This document shows, piece after piece, positions 1-9,481 of a stretch of DNA of 64,000 bases. Each line of letters begins with the position of its first letter. The first letter of the stretch is position 1. Below the pieces are notes generated by a model that saw only the letters and a list, made by a program, of their open reading frames with translations, was not told where the DNA came from and did not search any database. The position numbers and the translations under genes are program-made. This DNA comes from Clostridium chauvoei. Its GTDB lineage: Bacteria > Bacillota > Clostridia > Clostridiales > Clostridiaceae. Location: assembly GCF_002327185.1 (NCBI RefSeq), contig NZ_CP018624.1:496001-560000 (forward strand). Direction: 5' to 3'.

Positions 1-564
1 TATCATTCTTTTGCCACATTAAACATAATGCTAAATAAACCTGAAGCGGATACTTACATAGAAAAAGCATATGAATATCAAAAAGAAAATCCAATGGCAC
101 TATCAGTAGCAAAAGGTAAAAACGGAAAATGTTATTTCTATATTGGAAATAAAGAAAAGGCCATTGAAGAAATAAAAGAAGGCATAGAACTTTTTCCAAA
201 GGATAACTCAAAGAAGTATGTTAGATTTTTAAATGATTGTATACAGACTTTCTATAATAATGGAGAATACAACTTAGCTTATGAGCTAACAGATACGGCA
301 TTAAATTTAGCAATTAACACAGAAGATATAGTATTAATTGAAGAAGCTTATTATTTAAAGGGAATGACATTACAAAAGTTAGATAGATATAGAGAAGCGG
401 AAGTATATATGAATCTTTCTTTAGACTCTTTATTTAAGTTTGCAAATAAAGAAAAACGCTATAAAAGATATTTAGATATGGCACAAATGTACTATAAATT
501 AAATGAAACTAAAGATGCATTAAAATATTTTACTCTTGCAATTAAGATGGAAGAAAGTAAATAA
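1..564 (+). CDS. TPR-repeat protein, C-terminal part (5' end outside window)
   Basis: The reading frame is open back to base 1 with no stop, so the gene probably begins upstream; the ATG at 28 is unlikely to be the true start. The roughly 187 visible residues are helical repeats with tetratricopeptide spacing, for example the segments around 'IGNKEKAIEEIKEGIELFP', 'NGEYNLAYELTDTALNLA', 'LDRYREAEVYMNLSLDSL' and 'LNETKDALKYFTLAIKME'. In clostridia such C-termini commonly follow an N-terminal helix-turn-helix in regulators of the RRNPP kind, but the DNA-binding half is not visible, so that is inference only. TPR domains bind proteins or peptides. A strong bidirectional terminator follows. Confidence 0.75.
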   Translation, partial: YHSFATLNIMLNKPEADTYIEKAYEYQKENPMALSVAKGKNGKCYFYIGNKEKAIEEIKEGIELFPKDNSKKYVRFLNDCIQTFYNNGEYNLAYELTDTALNLAINTEDIVLIEEAYYLKGMTLQKLDRYREAEVYMNLSLDSLFKFANKEKRYKRYLDMAQMYYKLNETKDALKYFTLAIKMEESK

Positions 565-570
565 CAAAAA

Positions 571-602
571 AACCTCTGTTTTTTAAGACAGAGGTTTTAT
601 TT
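571..602. terminator. Bidirectional rho-independent terminator
   Basis: A nine-base-pair stem (AACCTCTGT at 571-579 with ACAGAGGTT at 588-596) is flanked by an A-run on the left and a T-run on the right. It can therefore end both the TPR gene and the convergent MATE gene. Confidence 0.85.
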
Positions 603-605
603 TTT

Positions 606-2021
606 TCAATAATTATTAAGAATACTTTTTCTATAAGAAACTTTATAGCTAGCTTTTTTATTATCTATTCTAGCTTTTCTCATAAAATAAAGTGAGGTTA
701 AAGCTGATATAGCATCAGATACTGGATAAGCTATCCAAGCACCAGTTATACCCATAAATTTTACAAGTATAAATGCAAGTGGTATAAATAAAACCAATTG
801 TCTATATACAGATAATAAAAAGGATAATCTAGCTTCATTTATTGCTTGATAATAATAAATACACATATAGTAAATACCGGCACTAGGTAAAATAGAAATA
901 CATATTCTAAAAGCATTAACAGCGACTGATAAAAGGTGTGAATCAGTTAGGAAACATCCTAAAATACCTTTTGCAAATATCATAAGAATAAGCCAAAGTC
1001 CTAGAGAAGCTATCATTAGATAGGATCCTCCAACCTTTAATACCTCATTAATTCTTTTAGTATTAGAACATCCATAATTATAAGCGATAATAGGTTGGAT
1101 TGCAGAACTTATACCTATTATAGTTATAAACATAAACATAGATACCTTAGTAATAACCCCTACAATAACAATTGCATCATCTCCACCATGTGAATATAAA
1201 AGATTATTTAATAATACCGCAACAATTGCATCAGAAATTTCAATTATAAAACTTGAAAATCCAATAGAAACTATAGAAAATAATATTCCAACTTTAAATT
1301 CATCTTTAAAACTTGTATTTGATTCAGTAGCAGTTTCATTTAAGTTAGTAAAAGCAAAAATCTCTTTAACTTTATTAAAGGAGTATAAGACATATAATAA
1401 TGCAATAATTTGAGAAATAACAGTGGCTATTGCAGCACCTTTAATACCCATATCAAATTTTGCAACAAGTATAAAATCTATGATTATGTTAATTACAGCT
1501 CCTAATGAATTTGAGTAAAGAGTAATTTTAGCATTTCCGAAGGCTGTCATTACATAAGATAAAACAACGCTAATGCATTGGAAAACTCCACCTATGAGAA
1601 TTATAAGAATATAGTCTTTAGCTAATGGATAAAGCATATCAGAAGCACCTAATGCTGAAATTACGGGTTTTCTAAAGATAAATATAAGAAAAGAAACTGA
1701 TGTTAATACTACAAATGTAGTAGTTAATGAAGTTATAAGAGCTTTTCTAAGATCTTTATAATTTTTTTCACCGAGACTTCTAGACATAAAAGTAGAAGTA
1801 CCTACAGCTATTAATAATCCTAATGCAATTAATAACCTTTGAATAGGAAAGGCTACAGTTAATGCTCCAATTGCACTTGGGCCTATATATCTTCCAACAA
1901 AAATTGTATCAACCATATTATAAAGTTCTGAAACAAATAAGGAAATTGTAATAGGCAGTGCCAGTTTAAAAATTGCTTTGCTTATCTTTTCAGATGTAAA
2001 AAGCTTGTTGTCAATTCCCAC
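606..2021 (-). CDS. MATE-family multidrug/cation efflux transporter
   Basis: Membrane exporter of the multidrug and toxic compound extrusion family, expected to expel cationic drugs or metabolites using an Na+ or H+ gradient; the substrate is not predictable. About 471 residues with around twelve hydrophobic segments fit the family. Family hallmarks visible near the start are 'LALPITISLFVSELYNMVDTIFVGRYIGPSAIGALTVAFPI' (in parts) and the second-half repeat with 'ISSAIQPIIAYNYG'. The longest frame starts with GTG at 2030, but that codon lies inside the Shine-Dalgarno GAGGTGG (2033-2027). The GTG at 2021 sits five bases after it and is preferred. It is a single gene, convergent with the TPR gene. 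Confidence 0.88.
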   Translation of the reverse strand: MGIDNKLFTSEKISKAIFKLALPITISLFVSELYNMVDTIFVGRYIGPSAIGALTVAFPIQRLLIALGLLIAVGTSTFMSRSLGEKNYKDLRKALITSLTTTFVVLTSVSFLIFIFRKPVISALGASDMLYPLAKDYILIILIGGVFQCISVVLSYVMTAFGNAKITLYSNSLGAVINIIIDFILVAKFDMGIKGAAIATVISQIIALLYVLYSFNKVKEIFAFTNLNETATESNTSFKDEFKVGILFSIVSIGFSSFIIEISDAIVAVLLNNLLYSHGGDDAIVIVGVITKVSMFMFITIIGISSAIQPIIAYNYGCSNTKRINEVLKVGGSYLMIASLGLWLILMIFAKGILGCFLTDSHLLSVAVNAFRICISILPSAGIYYMCIYYYQAINEARLSFLLSVYRQLVLFIPLAFILVKFMGITGAWIAYPVSDAISALTSLYFMRKARIDNKKASYKVSYRKSILNNY

Positions 2022-2216
2022 AATGACCACCTCGTATTAAATATTGATAATATATCTGGAATAAAGAATAATCCTCTCATAATATATCAACCCCTTTGAA
2101 AATTTCTATCATCTTAATATAAGTATACTCTTAATAAGCCTTTATTTTAATTAACCAAAATGCTGACTTAAAAGGTACAATTAAGCTAAATAGATTCATG
2201 GATAAAAAAGGAAAAA

Positions 2217-2251
2217 GTACAAAAACACCATTGAAAATGGTATTTTTGTAC
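2217..2251 (-). terminator. Terminator of the AraC-type regulator gene
   Basis: A near-perfect 35-base palindrome (arms GTACAAAAA-ACCATT and AATGGT-TTTTTGTAC, one mismatch, three-base loop) begins one base past the stop codon of the minus-strand gene and supplies the T-run on that strand. Confidence 0.75.
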
Positions 2252-2252
2252 T

Positions 2253-4322
2253 TTATTTAGTACTTTTTATTAAAATTAGCTTAGCTCCATAACCTTTTAG
2301 TTCAGTAATTATGTTTAGAATGGTATTTTTTTTCGAATATTTAAAATCAATTTTAGGAAAAGATGCTTTGTGAAGAATCTCTTTCTCTTCTTTATTTAAT
2401 CTATCTGGAGATCCCATTGAAAGCCAGTAGTTATAAGAAGAACCTATTTTTTCATTAACTTCATAAGTAATTATTCTAGAAGAATGTTTTATATTTACTA
2501 TATTTAAGGAAAATTTCTTTTTATATACCTTACCTTTTCCTCTCTTTTTATATAAATCATTATAGTCAGCTAAAGAATCTAAATCATCATTATGGGAATA
2601 TAAAAGGATACAATATTCATCTTCTTTTTTTGTAACAATATAACCGTTATCTAGAGCTACAATTTCATCTCCAAGTTTACTAAGGAGATAGTATGCATAA
2701 TAAGAAGGTTTTCTTATTCCCATATCATTAACTATACCAGGAGCGCCTATAAATACTTCATTAGTTAAGCTAGTTTCTTTTTCTAATACATCAAAGGCTC
2801 TTAATTTATCTAATGAATTACCTTTAAATATTATATTATGAATTATATAAGGAAGCATAAATGCTGTATCATAAATTCTATTACGATTGTTATCATAAGA
2901 ACTAAAGGAAGTTTCAATAACATCTAAGTTATATTCATCTTTTAGTAAAAGTGTTAATTGTTCCTTTATTTCTTCATTAATTTCAGAGGAAAATTGAAAC
3001 TTAAAATCCACTATATCAATATATTCGATTTCAGAAAAATACTCAAAAAAACTATTAAGTATATGAATATATTTCTGGGTATCAAATAAAATGTTATCTA
3101 AGACTATAAGTGGTTTTAAACCTATATAATCTAAAAATTCTATAACGCTTTTAGCTTTATTCCAATTATAAAATTCAGAATTGGGGAATACCCCCATATC
3201 GCTATTGAATAAATTTTCAATTCTACCATAATTAAAATGAACTTCTTCTTGGATTTCTTCTAAAATGTCCTTATTATCTTCGATTAATAAATCAAAAGAG
3301 TCTCCAAGATTTATTATTTCTTTATATTCTTTATTAAATTCCTTTAAAGTATCATCCATATTTATATGAATTTTCCACAACTTATTTTCATAATTAAAAC
3401 GGTCATAATCTTCTAAGTCATAGGAGATATAATCTAGAGCTTCAGATAAAGGGAAAATTTCTGTGATTTTTTGTTTTTCAAATTCTTCTTCAGTTAATTT
3501 ATTCTTCTTCCTATATTGAAGAGGAGTGCAATTATAGTAAATTTTAAAGTTTTTATTTAAATATCTTACATGAGAAAATCCAACTTCATCAGAAATATCG
3601 GAAATACTAAGATCGGTATCTAATAATAACTTAACAGATTCTTCAACACGAGTTAAATTAACTAAATCAGTAAAACTATAGCCAGTAGCATATTTAATTT
3701 CATGAGATAGATAGTGTGGACTTAAAAACTCTTTTTTAGCTATATCCTGAAGTGTAATATTACTATCATAATTATTAAATATATATTTAGATATTCTATG
3801 ATATCTAGCTAATTGATCAGCCTTTTCCTTTAATTCTTCTTTTTCATAAGTTAGATAGTGAAAGTTGTTAATTAAATGATAAAGTAAATCAACTAAAGTC
3901 GCTTCAACAACTTCATCATAATCTTCTGTTTTTTGAACAGTTTCACAAAGAATTCGAGATAGAAAAATTCTAAAATCATCATACTCTTCGCCATCTTGAG
4001 CATTATCATCACTAGTATTTGTGTAAAAGAAAATATTGTTTATATCTTTATAATACTTTTCAAAAAAGTAAGGATCGATATGAAATACAAGAACTCTATT
4101 ATCTTCATCACTATGAATTCTATGAGCTTCTTCTACATTTATTATTTCCAATTCTTTTTCTAAAATCTCAAAAGAGTCAGTATCTATATTAACTTTAAGA
4201 CTTCCTTTAAGAACATATAAAATTTCTATAGAGTTATGCCAGTGAATAGGATATTCCTTTATACTTGTATAAGTAATTTTTACAGGTAAATCCGAAGGAT
4301 AATTTATATATTCTCTTCTCAA
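2253..4322 (-). CDS. AraC-family regulator with C-terminal GH39-like domain
   Basis: Predicted cytoplasmic transcription regulator of 689 residues. Residues about 10-130 form a cupin-type AraC sensor ('HWHNSIEILYVLKG', 'VEEAHRIH'). Residues about 185-275 form the double helix-turn-helix, with 'ITLQDIAKKEFLSPHYLSH' and 'ISDISDEVGFSHVRYLNKNF'. The remaining roughly 400 residues resemble glycoside hydrolase family 39 ('KPSYYAYYLLSKLGD' is typical), but the catalytic Asn-Glu-Pro motif is not found, so this part is more likely a carbohydrate sensor than an enzyme. Translation starts at TTG, eight bases after AAGGTG; a nearby ATG runs into a stop after two codons. The gene stands alone, and its target genes are not evident nearby. 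Confidence 0.8.
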   Translation of the reverse strand: MRREYINYPSDLPVKITYTSIKEYPIHWHNSIEILYVLKGSLKVNIDTDSFEILEKELEIINVEEAHRIHSDEDNRVLVFHIDPYFFEKYYKDINNIFFYTNTSDDNAQDGEEYDDFRIFLSRILCETVQKTEDYDEVVEATLVDLLYHLINNFHYLTYEKEELKEKADQLARYHRISKYIFNNYDSNITLQDIAKKEFLSPHYLSHEIKYATGYSFTDLVNLTRVEESVKLLLDTDLSISDISDEVGFSHVRYLNKNFKIYYNCTPLQYRKKNKLTEEEFEKQKITEIFPLSEALDYISYDLEDYDRFNYENKLWKIHINMDDTLKEFNKEYKEIINLGDSFDLLIEDNKDILEEIQEEVHFNYGRIENLFNSDMGVFPNSEFYNWNKAKSVIEFLDYIGLKPLIVLDNILFDTQKYIHILNSFFEYFSEIEYIDIVDFKFQFSSEINEEIKEQLTLLLKDEYNLDVIETSFSSYDNNRNRIYDTAFMLPYIIHNIIFKGNSLDKLRAFDVLEKETSLTNEVFIGAPGIVNDMGIRKPSYYAYYLLSKLGDEIVALDNGYIVTKKEDEYCILLYSHNDDLDSLADYNDLYKKRGKGKVYKKKFSLNIVNIKHSSRIITYEVNEKIGSSYNYWLSMGSPDRLNKEEKEILHKASFPKIDFKYSKKNTILNIITELKGYGAKLILIKSTK

Positions 4323-4472
4323 AAAATCATCACCTTCTAAAAATAATAAATTTAAATAAACATATAACGGATTTATATTTTTGTTAAAAGTTTATTAATA
4401 GTACTATTATAACCTAACGAGGACAAATTGAAAAATTGGTAAATATTAAAAACAAAAAAAGACTAAATTTAC

Positions 4473-4489
4473 TTTGACTTTCTTTGACT
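4473..4489 (-). promoter_or_regulatory. CtsR operator upstream of clpB
   Basis: On the minus strand this reads AGTCAAA-GAA-AGTCAAA, which matches every fixed position of the published CtsR box (R-GTCAAA-NAN-R-GTCAAA). It overlaps the -35 region of the clpB promoter, so CtsR binding would block transcription until heat or protein stress releases it. Confidence 0.85.
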
Positions 4490-4513
4490 TTTGTATTAAT
4501 ATTTAAATATAGT
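4484..4513 (+). promoter_or_regulatory. SigA-type promoter of clpB
   Basis: The -35 TTGACT (4484-4489) and -10 TATAGT (4508-4513) are separated by 18 bases. The -35 box is the second half of the CtsR operator. The leader to the ATG at 4552 is about 30 bases and includes the ribosome site GGAGGAAC. Confidence 0.7.
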
Positions 4514-4551
4514 AAAAAATAATAAGGTAAGAGATAGGAGGAACTAGAGAG

Positions 4552-7152
4552 ATGAATATTGAAAAAATGACTTTAAGAGTACAACAAGCACTAAATGATG
4601 CTAGTTTAACAGCAGTAAAATATAACCATCAACAAGTGGAGGTAATTCATTTATTTTCAGCTCTAGTTGAACAAGAAGATGGATTAATTCCAAACATTCT
4701 AACAAAGATGGGAATACAAGTTAAAGCATTAAAAAATGAAATAAATAAGAATTTAGATAATATGCCTAAAGTGCTAGGTGAAGGGGCTAATTCTTCAGGG
4801 GTTTATGCAACAAGACAAATAGAAGAAGTTTTAGTAAAGGCTGAAGAGATATCAAAAAGATTTGAAGATTCTTATATAAGTGTAGAACATGTTATGCTTG
4901 CAATAATTGAAGTTGATAAAAATGGTCCAACTAAGAAGTTGTTAGATAAATTTAATATTAATAAAGATAATTTTATGAGTGTACTAGCAGAAGTAAGAGG
5001 AAATCAAAGAGTAGAAACACAAGACCCAGAAGGTACTTATGATGCGTTAGGAAAGTATGGAACAAATCTTACTGATTTAGCTAAAAAGCATAAATTAGAT
5101 CCTGTAATAGGAAGAGATGAGGAGATACGAAGAGCAATTAGAATTCTTTCAAGAAGAACTAAAAACAATCCAGTTCTTATTGGAGAGCCTGGAGTTGGTA
5201 AAACAGCAATTGTTGAGGGGTTAGCAGAAAGAATAGTAAGAGGAGATGTACCAGAAGGTTTAAAAAATAGAGTAATATTTTCATTAGATATGGGAGCATT
5301 AGTTGCAGGAGCTAAATATAGAGGTGAATTTGAAGAAAGATTAAAGGCTGTATTAAAAGAAGTTCAAAGTAGTGAAGGAAGAATAATTTTATTTATAGAT
5401 GAAATTCATACTATTGTAGGAGCTGGAAAAACAGAAGGTGCTATGGATGCAGGTAATTTAATTAAGCCATTACTTGCAAGAGGTGAGTTACATTGCATAG
5501 GTGCAACTACTTTTGATGAATACAGACAATATATTGAAAAAGATAAAGCTTTAGAAAGAAGATTTCAACCTGTAATAGTTGAAGAACCAACAGTGCAAGA
5601 TGCGATTTCTATATTAAGAGGATTAAAAGAAAGATTTGAAATTCACCATGGAATTAGAATTCACGATTCTGCAATAGTAGCAGCAGCTAAGCTTTCTGAT
5701 AGATATATACAAGATAGATATTTACCAGATAAGGCAATAGATTTAATAGATGAAGCTGGAGCTATGATTAGAACAGAAATAGATTCTCTTCCTACTGAAT
5801 TAGATAAAATAAGAAGAAGACAATTCCAATTAGAAATAGAAAAAGAAGCGTTGACTAGAGAAAGTGATGAAGGTTCTAAAAAGAAGTTAAAAGCTTTAGA
5901 AAAGGATATAGCAGAGCTTAAAGCTAAAAATGATGAAATGACTGCAAAGTTTGAAAAAGAAAGAGATGCTATATTAAATCTTAGAGATTTAAAATCTAAG
6001 TTAGATGAAGCTAGAGGAGAGTTAGAAATAGCTCAAAGAAATTATGATTATAATAAGGCTGCAGAAATTCAATATAGTGAAATTCCAGGAATAGAAGCGC
6101 AAATAGTTGAAAAAGAAAAAGAAGTAAAAGAAAATTATGAAGGGGCTTTATTAAAAGAAGAAGTAACAGAAGAAGAAGTATCACAAATTCTTTCAAGGTG
6201 GACTGGAATTCCTGTAAGTAATTTATTAGAAGGTGAAAGAGAAAAACTTCTAAGATTAGAAGATGAAATGCAAAATAGAGTAATAGGACAAGAAGAAGCT
6301 ATTACATCAGTATCAAATGCTATATTAAGAGCTAGAGCAGGATTAAAGGATGTAAATAGACCAATAGGATCATTTATATTCTTAGGTCCAACAGGAGTAG
6401 GTAAAACTGAACTTGCTAAAACTTTAGCTAGAAACTTATTTGATTCAGAAGAAAATATAATAAGAATAGATATGTCTGAATATATGGAAAAACATGCGGT
6501 GTCAAGATTAGTTGGAGCGCCTCCAGGATATGTAGGATATGATGAAGGTGGTCAATTAACAGAAGCAGTTAGAAGAAATCCATATAGTGTAATATTATTT
6601 GATGAAATTGAAAAGGCACATGAAGATGTATTTAATTTATTCTTGCAAATATTAGATGATGGTAGATTAACAGATAATAAAGGAAAAACAGTTGATTTTA
6701 AAAATACAATAATTATAATGACTTCGAATATAGGAAGTAGCTATCTTTTAGAGAATACTGAAGAAAATGGTGTAGATCCTAAGATAAGAGAACAAGTTAT
6801 GAATGAAATGAAATTAAGATTTAAACCAGAATTCTTAAATAGAGTTGATGACATAATAATGTTTAAGCCTTTATCAGAAACAGGAATAAAAAAGATAATA
6901 GATATATTCTTAATGGAAGTACAAAGTAGATTAAAAGATAGAAATGTTAAATTAGAAGTAACAGATAGTGCTAAAGCAATTATGGCTAGAGAAGGATATG
7001 ATATAGTGTATGGAGCGAGACCACTTAAGAGATATATTCAAAATACTCTAGAAAATAATTTGGCAAGAAAGATTATAAAAGGTGAAATTACTTATGGTTC
7101 AAAGGTAATTATTGATGGATTAGATGATGAAATAGTTATAACAGTTGAATAG
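4552..7152 (+). CDS. clpB: ClpB ATP-dependent protein disaggregase
   Basis: Hexameric AAA+ chaperone that pulls polypeptides out of aggregates together with DnaK; cytoplasmic. The 866 residues are the normal length. Order: Clp N-domain (1-145), first AAA+ module with Walker A GEPGVGKT at 211-218 and Walker B 'IILFIDEIH', coiled-coil M domain (about 400-530, strongly charged), second AAA+ module with Walker A GPTGVGKT at 612-619 and '[11 protein letters not shown]', then the C-terminal small domain. The M domain and the absence of a ClpP-docking tripeptide loop separate it from ClpA and ClpC. It is monocistronic, controlled by the CtsR operator just upstream and ended by a clear terminator. 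Confidence 0.97.
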   Translation: MNIEKMTLRVQQALNDASLTAVKYNHQQVEVIHLFSALVEQEDGLIPNILTKMGIQVKALKNEINKNLDNMPKVLGEGANSSGVYATRQIEEVLVKAEEISKRFEDSYISVEHVMLAIIEVDKNGPTKKLLDKFNINKDNFMSVLAEVRGNQRVETQDPEGTYDALGKYGTNLTDLAKKHKLDPVIGRDEEIRRAIRILSRRTKNNPVLIGEPGVGKTAIVEGLAERIVRGDVPEGLKNRVIFSLDMGALVAGAKYRGEFEERLKAVLKEVQSSEGRIILFIDEIHTIVGAGKTEGAMDAGNLIKPLLARGELHCIGATTFDEYRQYIEKDKALERRFQPVIVEEPTVQDAISILRGLKERFEIHHGIRIHDSAIVAAAKLSDRYIQDRYLPDKAIDLIDEAGAMIRTEIDSLPTELDKIRRRQFQLEIEKEALTRESDEGSKKKLKALEKDIAELKAKNDEMTAKFEKERDAILNLRDLKSKLDEARGELEIAQRNYDYNKAAEIQYSEIPGIEAQIVEKEKEVKENYEGALLKEEVTEEEVSQILSRWTGIPVSNLLEGEREKLLRLEDEMQNRVIGQEEAITSVSNAILRARAGLKDVNRPIGSFIFLGPTGVGKTELAKTLARNLFDSEENIIRIDMSEYMEKHAVSRLVGAPPGYVGYDEGGQLTEAVRRNPYSVILFDEIEKAHEDVFNLFLQILDDGRLTDNKGKTVDFKNTIIIMTSNIGSSYLLENTEENGVDPKIREQVMNEMKLRFKPEFLNRVDDIIMFKPLSETGIKKIIDIFLMEVQSRLKDRNVKLEVTDSAKAIMAREGYDIVYGARPLKRYIQNTLENNLARKIIKGEITYGSKVIIDGLDDEIVITVE

Positions 7153-7164
7153 TAAATTGTATTT

Positions 7165-7201
7165 ATAACTGGAAATTTTAATTTCCAGTTATATTTTTTT
7201 T
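7165..7201 (+). terminator. clpB terminator
   Basis: A twelve-pair stem (ATAACTGGAAAT at 7165-7176 with ATTTCCAGTTAT at 7181-7192), a four-base loop and a T-run follow the clpB stop. Confidence 0.88.
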
Positions 7202-7251
7202 ATAAAAAAAGTATAACTATTTTAAAGACGTAATAATTTAGGAGGTAAGAT

Positions 7252-8265
7252 ATGAAAAGTAAAAAATCTATATTTCCATACTTTAGGATATTTAGAAAAA
7301 AGAAAAATATTTATTTAAATAATAAAACTATAGAAGATGTAGAAGAAGTTTTGTTAGGTTATTTTAATAAATGTATAGAGAATGAGAGAAAATTAAAATT
7401 AGTGAAAAATAAATATATATATCCTAATAGCATTTTAGAAGAGTATAATAAATTACATTATTCAGCGCTAATAGATTTATATAGTTCTATAAAGGCTAGA
7501 GCTAAGTTTTATCATGTGTATTTAAATATAAATTCTATTAATAGAAGAGGAAAAACAATTGAAGTAGACGTAGATAAAATAATAAATATAAAATATAAAA
7601 ATTCTAAAGTATTAACAGAATATAAAGATAATCATTTAATTTATCTAAATGATAAAAATGGAGAGTTATTTGTTAGTAAAGATATAAATGAAGAAGGAAT
7701 GAAAGCTAGAGAAGTTTTTAATACTATTGATTCTTATGAGGAGTATATTAAAAATAAAATAAGAGTTACTAAAAAGAATAGATTTAATTTAAAATCTAAA
7801 GTAAATAAAAAAATAGTAAATAAAATAGGATATAGACATTCAACATATGATGGGACTAAGGCGGCAAAATGGGCTAGTGATAATTGGAATGCATTAGAAG
7901 AGTATGAAGGAAATGATTGTACTAATTTCGTTTCTAAAGCATTAAATGCTGGTGGTCTCTCCATAGATAGCATTTGGAAACCTGGAAGCTATGCTTGGAT
8001 AAGAGTTATAAGTTTAAGAAATTGGTTGGTTAATACAGGGTATGCAAAAGAGTATAAAAGTAATAATGAATTAGAATTAGGAGATGTAGTACAATTATAT
8101 AGTAGATCTAAAGATAAATGGTCTCATTCTACAATAATTACTTCTATAGATAGTGATGGACAAATTTATGTATCTGCACATTCATATCCTTATCATAATA
8201 GACCATTGTTTTCATATTATCCTACATATGCCTATGCCAATATTCGATTTTTAAAGATAACATAA
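7252..8265 (+). CDS. Amidase_6-type (DUF/NlpC-like) cysteine amidase-domain protein
   Basis: The C-terminal 150 residues match the putative amidase domain found in many Gram-positive proteins: 'GNDCTNFVSKALNAGG' with the nucleophile candidate Cys223, and 'DKWSHSTIITSID' with His292. This fold resembles NlpC/P60 and CHAP hydrolases and could cut an amide bond in cell wall or in a small molecule. The first 190 residues are Lys-rich and show no convincing signal peptide or membrane segment, which is unusual if the target were peptidoglycan. ATG 7252 follows AGGAGG at good spacing. The gene is alone, between the clpB terminator and the tRNA cluster. Substrate unknown. Confidence 0.7.
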   Translation: MKSKKSIFPYFRIFRKKKNIYLNNKTIEDVEEVLLGYFNKCIENERKLKLVKNKYIYPNSILEEYNKLHYSALIDLYSSIKARAKFYHVYLNINSINRRGKTIEVDVDKIINIKYKNSKVLTEYKDNHLIYLNDKNGELFVSKDINEEGMKAREVFNTIDSYEEYIKNKIRVTKKNRFNLKSKVNKKIVNKIGYRHSTYDGTKAAKWASDNWNALEEYEGNDCTNFVSKALNAGGLSIDSIWKPGSYAWIRVISLRNWLVNTGYAKEYKSNNELELGDVVQLYSRSKDKWSHSTIITSIDSDGQIYVSAHSYPYHNRPLFSYYPTYAYANIRFLKIT

Positions 8266-8359
8266 GGATAATAGATGTTATTTTGTTAAAGGTTAAATAT
8301 GATTTAGTATATTCTGACTTTTTTTTATTTTGGAACTTTAATTTTTTTGTTAGAATATG

Positions 8360-8389
8360 TTGACAAGACATACCTTTAGGGGTTATGAT
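8360..8389 (+). promoter_or_regulatory. Promoter of the tRNA cluster
   Basis: TTGACA (8360-8365) and TATGAT (8384-8389) lie 18 bases apart, and the first tRNA starts 19 bases after the -10 box. Confidence 0.7.
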
Positions 8390-8407
8390 ATACAACGTAA
8401 TGTGCAT

Positions 8408-8484
<77 letters not shown>

Positions 8485-8530
8485 AATGATTTGATTAAGT
8501 TATTGCTTGTTAAATCATTTAAAGTTACTT

Positions 8531-8607
<77 letters not shown>

Positions 8608-8612
8608 CACGC

Positions 8613-8687
8613 TGGGATATCGCCAAGCGGTAAGGCACCGCACTTTGACTGCGGTATTCGTAGGTTCAAATCCTGCTATCCCAGCCA
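8613..8687 (+). tRNA. tRNA-Gln(TTG)
   Basis: Acceptor TGGGATA/TATCCCA, anticodon stem CCGCA/TGCGG with loop CTTTGAC (anticodon TTG), discriminator G and encoded CCA. It starts six bases after the previous tRNA, so the two are co-transcribed. Confidence 0.96.
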
Positions 8688-8691
8688 TTTA

Positions 8692-8767
8692 GGTTTACTA
8701 GCTCAGTCGGTAGAGCACTTGACTTTTAATCAAGGTGTCCGGGGTTCGATTCCCCGGTAAGCCACCA
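8692..8767 (+). tRNA. tRNA-Lys(TTT)
   Basis: Acceptor GGTTTAC/GTAAGCC (one G-U pair), anticodon stem CTTGA/TCAAG with loop CTTTTAA (anticodon TTT), T-loop GTTCGATTC and encoded CCA. Confidence 0.96.
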
Positions 8768-8821
8768 ATTTAATGCTAAGTTATTTAATATATAAGAACT
8801 CAGTTTTACTGAGTAATTCGT

Positions 8822-8896
8822 GCGGAAGTGGCTCAATGGTAGAGCGTCACCTTGCCAAGGTGAATGTTGCGAGTTCGAGTCTCGTCTTTCGCTCCA
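8822..8896 (+). tRNA. tRNA-Gly(GCC)
   Basis: Acceptor GCGGAAG/CTTTCGC, anticodon stem TCACC/GGTGA with loop TTGCCAA (anticodon GCC), T-loop GTTCGAGTC and encoded CCA. It is the last gene of the cluster and is followed by a terminator. Confidence 0.96.
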
Positions 8897-8936
8897 AAAA
8901 AAGAAGTGTAGACTATTCTACACTTCTTTTTGTTTA
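8897..8936. terminator. Bidirectional terminator between tRNA cluster and SASP genes
   Basis: AAGAAGTGTAG pairs with CTACACTTCTT around a six-base loop, with A-run and T-run on either side. It can stop tRNA transcription on the plus strand and SASP transcription on the minus strand. Confidence 0.85.
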
Positions 8937-8959
8937 TGTCAATTGAAATTGAGTCAATA

Positions 8960-9142
8960 TTACTTGATACCTGATTCGTATTGTTGAACCATTCTCTTAA
9001 CCATTTCTCCACCAACGCTACCGCATTGTTTTGAAGATAAGTCTCCGTTGTAGTCTGTAAATGGAACTCCCATTTCACTTGCAACTTCATTCTTAAATTT
9101 TGCTAATCCATTTTTGGCTTCTGGTACTAATGTCTTTGCCAT
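8960..9142 (-). CDS. Alpha/beta-type small acid-soluble spore protein, copy 1
   Basis: A 60-residue DNA-binding protein that coats and protects forespore DNA and is degraded at germination. The family signature is present: 'KFKNEVASEMGVPFTDYNG' contains the GPR protease site (cleavage after the Glu before Val-Ala), and 'SSKQCGSVGGEMVKRMVQQ' is the second conserved helix. It has a strong site GGAGG before the ATG. It differs from copy 2 by one residue near the C-terminus (SGIK against SGLK). SASP genes are normally SigG-dependent in the forespore; I did not find a convincing SigG promoter by eye. Confidence 0.95.
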   Translation of the reverse strand: MAKTLVPEAKNGLAKFKNEVASEMGVPFTDYNGDLSSKQCGSVGGEMVKRMVQQYESGIK

Positions 9143-9222
9143 AATTAAAACCTCCTACGATTCCAATATTAATTATTGAAATCTCCTAATTATTTTAATA
9201 TTTAAATTTATATTACAGTCTA

Positions 9223-9405
9223 TTATTTAAGTCCTGATTCGTATTGTTGAACCATTCTCTTAACCATTTCTCCACCAACGCTACCGCATTGTTTTGAAGA
9301 TAAGTCTCCGTTGTAGTCTGTGAAAGGAACTCCCATTTCGCTTGCAACTTCATTTTTAAATTTTGCTAATCCATTTTTTGCTTCTGGTACTAATGTTTTT
9401 GCCAT
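9223..9405 (-). CDS. Alpha/beta-type small acid-soluble spore protein, copy 2
   Basis: A 60-residue paralogue, almost identical to its two neighbours, with the same GPR cleavage region and 'GSVGGEMVKRMVQQYESG' C-terminal helix. It has its own ribosome site AGGAGGAAT. Intergenic stretches of about 80 bases that do not resemble each other separate the three copies, so each may have its own promoter. Near-identity at both the protein and DNA level suggests recent duplication or gene conversion. Confidence 0.95.
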   Translation of the reverse strand: MAKTLVPEAKNGLAKFKNEVASEMGVPFTDYNGDLSSKQCGSVGGEMVKRMVQQYESGLK

Positions 9406-9481
9406 GATAAATTCCTCCTAAAAATTTAATATTAAAATTAAACTTATTATTGTTTTAATTCTAGATGTTTAAACTTTGATG

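Noticed and set aside
6011..6196. Leu-rich 61-residue minus-strand frame inside clpB
   Set aside because: Leu runs are the antisense of Glu/Lys-rich coiled coil; a shadow of the M-domain region.
8222..8407. 61-residue minus-strand frame before the tRNA cluster
   Set aside because: Covers the end of the amidase gene and the tRNA promoter on the other strand; no ribosome site or family resemblance.
8833..9090. 85-residue minus-strand open frame over the tRNA-Gly gene and first SASP gene
   Set aside because: Most of it is an out-of-frame reading of the SASP gene and the antisense of tRNA-Gly; no ribosome site.
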